Assembly (NCBI GenBank): GCA_016285215.1
Contig: JAEEQI010000137.1
Location: 1 to 6,454, forward strand
Source of the DNA: Bacteroidales bacterium
Lineage (GTDB): Bacteria; Bacteroidota; Bacteroidia; Bacteroidales; UBA932
Length of the DNA stretch: 6,454 nt
Reading direction: 5' to 3'
Translations under genes and position numbers: made by a program
Notes under the pieces: model-generated
Databases searched by the model: none
Told to the model about the DNA's origin: nothing
Seen by the model: the letters and a program-made list of their open reading frames with translations, nothing else
Shown here: positions 1-5,797 of the stretch, one piece after another
Position numbering within the stretch: the first letter of the stretch is position 1
Layout of the letters: every line of letters begins with the position of its first letter

Positions 1-2477
1 CCCTCATCGACGGCCTGATCCGCAAGGCGCGGATAGACGGCAGGAACGCCTGCTGCGTCCCGGGCACGGGCCACGCTGCGATCGCCACCGAATCCAAGGT
101 CGTCGCCAAGCTCAAGGGCATGGGCATCTCCAAGGATGACATCACCCGCGAGGAATTCCTCAAATACGCCTGGGAATGGAAGGAAGAGCACGGAGGCATC
201 ATCCTCCAGCAGCTCCGCAAGCTCGGCTGCTCCTGCGACTGGGACCGCACCCGCTTCACGATGGAGCCGGCCCTCTCGGCGGCCGTCATCCGCACCTTCG
301 TCCATTTCTACCGCAAGGGCTGGATCTACAAGGGCGTCCGGATGGTCAACTGGGACCCGGTGGCCCTGACCGCCGTCAGCGACGACGAAGTGATCCACAA
401 GGATACCCAGAGCCATTTCTACCACCTGAAATACTTCATCTCCGACGGCGCCGGCAACCCGACCGACCAGTACCTCGTGATCGCCACGACCCGCCCGGAG
501 ACCATCATGGCCGACGCGGCGATCTGCGTCAACCCCGCCGATGAGCGCCACCACTGGCTCCGCGGCAAGAAAGTCCTGATTCCGCTGATCAACCGCGAGA
601 TCCCCGTCATCGAGGACGACTACGTCGAGATGGACTTCGGTACCGGCTGCCTCAAGGTGACCCCGGCCCACGACGTCCACGACTATGAAATCGGCCTGCG
701 CCACAACCTCCCGGTCCTCGAGATCATCGACGACCGCGGCCGCCTGAACGAGAAGGCGCAGATCCTTGTCGGCGAGGACCGCTTCGTCGCCCGCAAGAAG
801 ATCGTCGGGATGCTCGAAGAAGCCGGCAACCTCCTCAAGATAGAAGACTATACCTCTCCGGTGGGCTACAGCGAGCGCACCGACGCCGTCATCGAGCCGA
901 AGCTCTCCGCCCAGTGGTTCCTGAAGATGGACCTCCTTGCGAAGACCGCCCTCGAGACCGTCGAAAGCGGCCGGACCCGCTTCATCCCGGAGCGCTACTA
1001 CAACACCTACCGCCACTGGATGGAGAACGCCCGCGACTGGTGCATCTCCCGCCAGCTCTGGTGGGGCCAGCGCATTCCGGCCTACTACCTGCCCGACGGC
1101 AAGTTCGTAGTGGCCGCTACAATTGAAGAAGCGCTTCAGGAAGCCAAGACTATTAACCCGAATATCAAGGTAGAAGACCTTAAACAGGACGAGGACGTTC
1201 TGGATACCTGGTTCAGCTCCTGGCTCTGGCCCATCTCCGTGTTTGACCCGGAGAAGCCCGGTCACCCCGACCACAAGCCCAACAAGGACCTGGCCTATTA
1301 CTATCCCACCAACGACCTCGTGACCGGCCCGGACATCATCTTCTTCTGGGTGGCCCGTATGATTATGGCCGGCGAGGAGTTTATGGGCAAGGAGCCCTTC
1401 TCCAACGTCTACTTTACGGGTATCGTGCGTGACAAGATTGGCCGAAAAATGTCGAAAACCCTTGGAAATTCGCCGAATCCCCTCGACTTGATTGACACGT
1501 ATGGTGCTGATGCTGTGCGCATTGGAATGCTCCTTTGCTCCAGCGCCGGCAACGATATCTTCTACGATGAGGCCCAGATCAAGCAGGGCGCAGCCTTCTG
1601 CAACAAGATCTGGAACAGCTATCGTTTGGTGAAAGGATTCCAGGTGGATGCATCCGTGGCCCAGAGCCCGGCTGCCAAGCTGGCCATTGACTGGTTTGCC
1701 GCCAAACTGAGCGACACCGTGGCCCTGGTGGAAGACCATTACAGCAAGTTCCGCATCTCCGATGCGCTGATGACCATTTACAAACTCTTCTGGGACGACT
1801 ACTGCAGCTGGTACCTGGAAGCCATCAAGCCGGCCTTCGGCCAGCCCGTGGATCCCGAGACCTATAAGAAGACGCTGGAGTATTTTGAGGCTCTCCTCAA
1901 ACTCATCCATCCCGTGATGCCGTTCATCACCGAAGAGCTGTGGCAGGACATTGCCGAGCGCAAGGAAGGGGAGACCATTATGTATGCTCCCACTCCCAAG
2001 GTCGAAGCCTTTGATCCCGCCGTGCTGGAGAACTTCAACCTGGCCGCCGAAGCCGTGAACGGCGTTCGTTCGGTGCGCAACCAGAAGAACATCGCCCCCA
2101 AGGAAAAGCTTCATCTGCTGGTGAAGGGAAGCGCCTTCCCCTGCATCCCCGTGGTGGAGAAAATGGCCGGCGTAGATGTGGAGCTGGTAGGGGAGTTTGG
2201 AGACGCCCAGGGTGTTGGATTTATGGTTCGCACCCAGGAACTGTTCGTGAAAATGGACGGTCTGGTGAATGTGGCCGAAGAGATTGAAAAAGCACAAAAA
2301 GAGCTGGAATATCAGCAGAAATTCCTGCAGGGAGTGCGCGCCAAACTGGCCAATCAGAACTTCGTAGCCCACGCTCCGGCTGCCGTCATCGAAAACGAGC
2401 GCAAAAAGGAGGCCGATTCCCTCTCCAAGATCGAAAGCCTCGAATCTAAACTTAATGCTTTGAAAAGAAGTATTTAA
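1..2477 (+). CDS. valS: Valine--tRNA ligase (ValRS), 5'-truncated by the window edge
   Basis: Cytoplasmic class I aminoacyl-tRNA synthetase that charges tRNA-Val with valine and edits mischarged threonine. The first complete codon is at 3, and the frame stays open to the TAA at 2475-2477, giving 824 visible residues. About 58 N-terminal residues, including the HIGH motif, lie outside the window (estimated from remembered Bacteroidales ValRS). The ATG at 120 is internal, because clearly homologous ValRS sequence precedes it. Visible landmarks: a variant of the GTDHA block (63-77), the CP1 editing-domain motifs TTRPET (486-503) and TPAHD (660-674), WCISRQLWWG (1038-1067), DTWFSSWLWP near 1200, TGPDIIFFWVARM near 1325, the catalytic loop KMSKT (1446-1460, usually KMSKS), an anticodon-binding domain, and a C-terminal coiled coil from about 2255. 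Oddities: GTDHA reads GTGHA and the preceding conserved Trp is Cys; codon preference changes near 1100-1240. The identification is secure; whether the first 75 bases are correct is not. Confidence 0.97.
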   Translation, partial: LIDGLIRKARIDGRNACCVPGTGHAAIATESKVVAKLKGMGISKDDITREEFLKYAWEWKEEHGGIILQQLRKLGCSCDWDRTRFTMEPALSAAVIRTFVHFYRKGWIYKGVRMVNWDPVALTAVSDDEVIHKDTQSHFYHLKYFISDGAGNPTDQYLVIATTRPETIMADAAICVNPADERHHWLRGKKVLIPLINREIPVIEDDYVEMDFGTGCLKVTPAHDVHDYEIGLRHNLPVLEIIDDRGRLNEKAQILVGEDRFVARKKIVGMLEEAGNLLKIEDYTSPVGYSERTDAVIEPKLSAQWFLKMDLLAKTALETVESGRTRFIPERYYNTYRHWMENARDWCISRQLWWGQRIPAYYLPDGKFVVAATIEEALQEAKTINPNIKVEDLKQDEDVLDTWFSSWLWPISVFDPEKPGHPDHKPNKDLAYYYPTNDLVTGPDIIFFWVARMIMAGEEFMGKEPFSNVYFTGIVRDKIGRKMSKTLGNSPNPLDLIDTYGADAVRIGMLLCSSAGNDIFYDEAQIKQGAAFCNKIWNSYRLVKGFQVDASVAQSPAAKLAIDWFAAKLSDTVALVEDHYSKFRISDALMTIYKLFWDDYCSWYLEAIKPAFGQPVDPETYKKTLEYFEALLKLIHPVMPFITEELWQDIAERKEGETIMYAPTPKVEAFDPAVLENFNLAAEAVNGVRSVRNQKNIAPKEKLHLLVKGSAFPCIPVVEKMAGVDVELVGEFGDAQGVGFMVRTQELFVKMDGLVNVAEEIEKAQKELEYQQKFLQGVRAKLANQNFVAHAPAAVIENERKKEADSLSKIESLESKLNALKRSI

Positions 2478-2510
2478 AACATATATGTTATAACGAATAA
2501 CATTTTTGTT
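2478..2510 (+). promoter_or_regulatory. AT-rich leader with overlapping inverted repeats; possible promoter or operator
   Basis: This is the only true intergenic gap in the window: 33 bp with 6 G/C bases (18%) in otherwise GC-rich surroundings. It holds a perfect 12-bp palindrome, AACATATATGTT (2478-2489), a second palindrome, GTTATAAC (2487-2494), and a further ATAAC (2497-2501) that can pair with GTTAT at 2508-2512, reaching into the start codon. A weak Bacteroidota-type promoter can be drawn with TTTG at 2459-2462 and TATATGTT at 2482-2489 (19-bp spacing), but the -7 box matches TAnnTTTG at only four of six fixed positions. No strong terminator for valS is seen: the stems are short and AT-rich. 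It may start the downstream transcription unit; this is inference. Confidence 0.35.
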
Positions 2511-2927
2511 ATGGCCATTTTTAAGACTTCTTTCCCGGTAAGGTACTACGAAACCGACCAAATGGCGGTGGTTCACCACTCCAATTACATCCGCTACTTC
2601 GAGATAGCTAGGGATGAGATGATGGTACAGTTGGGATTCCCTATTGAAAAGTGCGAATCGGAGCTGGGTGTGCTGGTTCCCATCGTGTCGGTGGAATGTC
2701 ACTTCCGTCACCCTGCCCGCATGGGGGATATCCTCACTGCATCGGCCGAAGTGACCAAGGTTCCCATGGCCAAAATGCTCATCAAGCAGGCCGTCTACAA
2801 CCAGGACGGAGTGCTCTGCGCAGAAGGTGTAGTGACCCTGGGTTTCCTGAACAAGGAGACCTTTACTCCGGTCCGCTGCCCCGAGCCCGTTGTGAAATTG
2901 TTCGAAGAAAAACTAAACGCTCAATAG
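2511..2927 (+). CDS. Acyl-CoA thioesterase, hotdog fold (4HBT / YbgC-like)
   Basis: A 138-residue single-domain protein of the 4-hydroxybenzoyl-CoA thioesterase/YbgC family, whose members hydrolyse acyl-CoA thioesters in the cytoplasm. The N-terminal block [20 protein letters not shown] is the family signature: Asp16 matches the catalytic aspartate, and His23, Asn25 and Tyr26 fall in the active-site helix region, followed by an ARDEMM segment. The length is typical for a complete family member. The ATG at 2511 lies 8-15 codons before the signature, as expected, and no ribosome-binding site is evident, which is common in Bacteroidota. It is the first gene of a tight cluster: tatA begins 1 nt after its TAG. 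The substrate cannot be read from the sequence; phospholipid-linked and short-chain acyl-CoA roles are both known in the family. I am confident of the family, not of the substrate. Confidence 0.9.
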   Translation: MAIFKTSFPVRYYETDQMAVVHHSNYIRYFEIARDEMMVQLGFPIEKCESELGVLVPIVSVECHFRHPARMGDILTASAEVTKVPMAKMLIKQAVYNQDGVLCAEGVVTLGFLNKETFTPVRCPEPVVKLFEEKLNAQ

Positions 2928-2928
2928 T

Positions 2929-3138
2929 ATGCATATCTATCCGCTGGTATTTGGAACTTGGGAGATTGTCCTCATTGTTCTTGTGATTGTCCTCCTTTTT
3001 GGCGGCAAGAAAATTCCCGAGCTGATGAAAGGCGTTGGCAAGGGTGTCAAGAGTTTCAAAGAGGGGATGAATGAGGTGGAGAAGGAGATGAAGGAAGAGC
3101 CCAAGAAGGCTGACGAAGAAAAGCCCGAACAGAAATAA
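2929..3138 (+). CDS. tatA: Twin-arginine translocase subunit TatA/TatE family
   Basis: A small, 69-residue pore-forming subunit of the Tat pathway, which moves folded proteins with twin-arginine signal peptides across the inner membrane. The architecture is textbook: a short N-terminus, one transmembrane helix (about 7-24, [17 protein letters not shown]) carrying a polar Glu12, the FG hinge (Phe24-Gly25), then GKKIPEL and a basic amphipathic helix (about 27-47), ending in a highly charged Glu/Lys-rich tail that is probably disordered. The start ATG is 1 nt after the thioesterase stop, and the TAA directly abuts the GTG start of tatC, so translation is probably coupled. No separate tatB is seen; a TatA that serves both roles, as in minimal TatAC systems, is the simple reading, although a tatB elsewhere in the genome cannot be excluded. 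Confidence 0.96.
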   Translation: MHIYPLVFGTWEIVLIVLVIVLLFGGKKIPELMKGVGKGVKSFKEGMNEVEKEMKEEPKKADEEKPEQK

Positions 3139-3885
3139 GTGGTTACCCAGGAGACAGAAATGTCCTTCTGGGACCACATTGAGGCCCTGAGGGGAACGCT
3201 GTTCCGCTCGGTGCTGGCCGTGGGCATTGCCTCCATTGGCTTTCTCTGTTTTCCCAAGCCTCTTTTCCAGGCTGTCTTCTGGCCCACACGGTCAGACTTT
3301 CCTCTTTACCGGCTTCCGGGAGTGGATTTCTCCATGGACCTGATCAACATTGAGCTTTCGGCCCAGTTCTTCTTTTATTTAAAGGTGGCGGTTCTGTGCG
3401 GTCTGGTGATTGCTTTCCCCTTTGTGGTGTGGGAAATCTGGAAATTTGTGGCCCCGGCGTTGTACGATCATGAGAAGAAGGCGGTGAGAAAAGCCTTCGG
3501 CCTGTCTTCCGGTCTGTTTTACCTGGGCGTGGCGGTAGGGTACTTTGTGGTGCTGCCGGTCTGTTTGATGTTCTTTGTGAACTTTTCGGTGAGCGATGCC
3601 ATTGTGAATACCATCTCGCTGAGCTCCTATATGTCGCTCTTTACCTCCATGGTATTCCTGATAGGACTCCTGTTTGAGTTTCCTACCGTGATTCTGGTTC
3701 TCTCCAGTATTGGAGTATTGACGCGTCAGAACTTAAAGCAATGGAGAAAGTACGCGTTTGTAATTGTCTTAATATTAGCGGCTTTAATAACTCCTAGTGA
3801 CCCGTTCTCTATGTTTGTTCTGGCCATCCCGCTGTATGGCCTGTTTGAATTCTCCATCCTTTTGTGCCGTGATATCCGTCAGTAA
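3139..3885 (+). CDS. tatC: Sec-independent protein translocase TatC
   Basis: Six-helix inner-membrane receptor of the Tat system that recognises twin-arginine signal peptides and recruits TatA. The protein has 248 residues, a normal length. The cytoplasmic N-terminal motif MSFWDHIEALRG is followed by hydrophobic helices and the conserved segment FVAPALYDHEKK, where Glu112 matches E. coli Glu103 of the signal-binding site. Glu180 in FEFP and Asp221 in ITPSDPFS match E. coli Glu170 and Asp211. The GTG at 3139 immediately follows the tatA TAA. An ATG at 3160 would start the protein directly at MSFWDH and is a reasonable alternative, costing only seven residues; GTG is preferred for its abutment with tatA. 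The last 17 nt overlap the preferred start of the ABC-F gene. The 3' part (about 3721-3796) is only 37% GC, with TTA, ATA and AGA codons, unlike the rest of the gene. Confidence 0.97.
   Translation: MVTQETEMSFWDHIEALRGTLFRSVLAVGIASIGFLCFPKPLFQAVFWPTRSDFPLYRLPGVDFSMDLINIELSAQFFFYLKVAVLCGLVIAFPFVVWEIWKFVAPALYDHEKKAVRKAFGLSSGLFYLGVAVGYFVVLPVCLMFFVNFSVSDAIVNTISLSSYMSLFTSMVFLIGLLFEFPTVILVLSSIGVLTRQNLKQWRKYAFVIVLILAALITPSDPFSMFVLAIPLYGLFEFSILLCRDIRQ
3810..3817 (+). promoter_or_regulatory. Candidate internal -7 promoter element (TAnnTTTG) in the 3' end of tatC
   Basis: TATGTTTG matches all six fixed positions of the Bacteroidota -7 consensus TAnnTTTG and sits at the downstream edge of an AT-rich island inside tatC. 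A start about 7 nt downstream would leave a leader of roughly 45 nt before the GTG at 3869 of the ABC-F gene. The upstream -33 box is poor: the nearest candidate is TTTA at 3783-3786, with a spacing of 23 bp. A perfect match is expected once or twice by chance on one strand of a window this size, so this is only a candidate. Confidence 0.2.
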
Positions 3886-5794
3886 TGTAACCGTGGCCTA
3901 TGGCAGCTATGTGCTGCTGGACGGCATCAACTTCCATATCAGTGAGCAGGATAAGATTGGTCTGGTAGGTAAGAACGGTGCCGGCAAGTCTACCTTGATG
4001 AAGCTCATCACGGGGGAGCAGTCGCCCACACAGGGTAGCATCGAGAAGCCGGTGGGTATCAAGATCGGATACCTTCCCCAGGTGATGGAGCATCACAGGG
4101 GGCACAGCGTGCTGCAGGAGGTCCTTTCCGTGTTTGAGCATATCAGCTCTATGGAGCAGGAACTGCATAGACTTACAAACGAATTAGCCAATAGAACGGA
4201 TTACGAATCAAGCGAATACGTGTCGTTAATTGAACGGATGAATGAGATTAACGACAAGCTCGCGCTGGAATCCGGTCTTTCTCCGGAGGCCCAGGCCCAG
4301 AAGGTACTTTTTGGCCTGGGATTCAAGCCCGATGAGCTGGAACGCAATACGGAAACCTTCAGCCAGGGCTGGAATATGCGTATCGAACTGGCCAAGATTC
4401 TGCTTTCGGCCCCCGATGTGCTGCTGCTGGACGAGCCCACCAACCACCTGGACATCGAATCCATTGAGTGGTTTGAGGATTACCTTAAGAATTTTAGGGG
4501 ATCGGTGCTCCTGGTTTCCCACGACCGCAAGTTCCTGGACAACGTGACCACCCGCACCGTAGAGATTATGCTGGGGCATATTCACGACTACAAAGTCCCT
4601 TACAGCCAGTATGTTACCCTCAGGGCCGAGAGACTGGCCCAGCAGACGGCCGCCTACGAAAACCAGCAGCGGATGATTGAGAAGACGGAAGATTTCATTA
4701 ACCGCTTCCGTTACAAGCCCACCAAGAGCAACCAGGTTCAGTCCCGTATCAAGGCCCTTGAAAAACTGGACCGCATTGAGATTGATGAGAGCGACAATGC
4801 CAAGCTCTCTTTAAAATTTCCTCCGGCGGAACGCTCTGGAGATGTGGTATTTAAGGGCGTTGACTTAAAGGTTGGCTACCCGCAGAAAGTGGTCTTTACC
4901 GATGCCCAGATTGAGATCAAAAGAGGGGAGAAAGTAGCCCTGATTGGCCGCAACGGTGAGGGCAAGACCACCCTGATGCGTGTGATTATGCGCGAGCTGG
5001 ATCCTATGGCCGGCGAGGCCCGCCTGGGACACAACGTGCATATTGGGTATTACGCCCAGAACCAGGAAGACATCCTGGATCCTTCTGAGACGGTGTTTGG
5101 CACCCTGGACCGCATTGCGGTGGGGGATATCCGCACCAAGCTCCGCGACATTCTGGGCGCCTTCTTGTTTAAAGGAGAAGACATTGACAAGCGCGTTTCC
5201 GTGCTCAGCGGCGGAGAAAGAGCCCGCCTGGGTATGGCAAAGCTGATGCTTTCTCCCTATAACGTCCTGGCCCTGGACGAACCCACCAACCATATGGACA
5301 TCCGCTCCAAGGATGTGCTCAAGCAGGCCCTCAAGAGCTTTGACGGCACTTTGATTGTGGTTTCGCACGACCGTGATTTCCTGGACGGCCTGGTGGACAA
5401 GCTCTACGAATTCCGCGACGGAAAGGTGAAGGAGCATCTGGGCAGCGTACAGGACTTCCTGGAGAAGCGCAAGCTGGAGTCTTTGCAGGAGCTGGAGCGT
5501 CAGGCCCAGGCTCCCGCCGTCGAAAAGCCTGCGCAGAAGAAAGAATCGGCCCGGGAATTCGAGGCCCGTAAGGTGATTACCAAGGAGCAGCGCAAGATCC
5601 AGAACCGCGTGAGCTTCCTGGAAAAGGAGATTGCCAAGCGCGAGACCCGGATGGGGGAGATTGAGAAAGTGCTGGGGAACCCTTCCGAAAAGGATGACAT
5701 TATGGAACTGACCCGGGAGTACCTGGAACTGAAGATGGCGCTGGACGCCGATACCGATGAATGGACCGCTCTGATGGAGCAGCTGGATGCATAG
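3869..5794 (+). CDS. ABC-F family ATP-binding cassette protein (ribosome-associated, YdiF/YheS/Uup-like)
   Basis: A soluble ATPase with two ABC domains and no membrane segment; the family binds the ribosomal E site and acts on translation rather than transport. From the GTG at 3869 it has 641 residues. NBD1: Walker A GKNGAGKST (34-42), signature FSQGW (164-168), Walker B ending at Asp188-Glu189, H-loop His218. The interdomain linker (about 245-305), rich in Gln, Arg and Lys, is the tRNA-interaction motif of the family. NBD2: Walker A GRNGEGKTT (360-368), signature LSGGE (446-450), Walker B Asp470-Glu471, then VSHDR. The C-terminus (about 555-641) is a charged linker plus coiled coil, as in Uup/YdiF types. 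The GTG at 3869 gives MISVSNVTVAYGSY, the normal ABC-F N-terminus; an ATG at 3836 or a GTG at 3797 would add non-homologous residues read from inside tatC. No resistance function can be inferred. NBD1 has a non-canonical signature, and about 4161-4260 is a low-GC island. Confidence 0.95.
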   Translation: MISVSNVTVAYGSYVLLDGINFHISEQDKIGLVGKNGAGKSTLMKLITGEQSPTQGSIEKPVGIKIGYLPQVMEHHRGHSVLQEVLSVFEHISSMEQELHRLTNELANRTDYESSEYVSLIERMNEINDKLALESGLSPEAQAQKVLFGLGFKPDELERNTETFSQGWNMRIELAKILLSAPDVLLLDEPTNHLDIESIEWFEDYLKNFRGSVLLVSHDRKFLDNVTTRTVEIMLGHIHDYKVPYSQYVTLRAERLAQQTAAYENQQRMIEKTEDFINRFRYKPTKSNQVQSRIKALEKLDRIEIDESDNAKLSLKFPPAERSGDVVFKGVDLKVGYPQKVVFTDAQIEIKRGEKVALIGRNGEGKTTLMRVIMRELDPMAGEARLGHNVHIGYYAQNQEDILDPSETVFGTLDRIAVGDIRTKLRDILGAFLFKGEDIDKRVSVLSGGERARLGMAKLMLSPYNVLALDEPTNHMDIRSKDVLKQALKSFDGTLIVVSHDRDFLDGLVDKLYEFRDGKVKEHLGSVQDFLEKRKLESLQELERQAQAPAVEKPAQKKESAREFEARKVITKEQRKIQNRVSFLEKEIAKRETRMGEIEKVLGNPSEKDDIMELTREYLELKMALDADTDEWTALMEQLDA

Positions 5795-5797
5795 CCT

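Noticed and set aside
120..122. ATG at 120 as the start of valS
   Set aside because: The same frame upstream, from position 3, encodes recognisable ValRS sequence, so the gene starts outside the window.
2478..2510. Rho-independent terminator after valS
   Set aside because: The possible stems are 4-5 bp and AT-rich, and the T-run of five sits in a loop rather than after a GC-rich stem.
3797..3868. Upstream extension of the ABC-F gene from a GTG at 3797 or an ATG at 3836
   Set aside because: The added residues are read out of frame from inside tatC and do not resemble an ABC-F N-terminus, which fits exactly from 3869.
3797..3885. Programmed frameshift producing a TatC-ABC-F fusion
   Set aside because: Both proteins have complete, family-typical ends at the overlap and no convincing slippery sequence was seen; ordinary overlap with coupled translation explains the layout.
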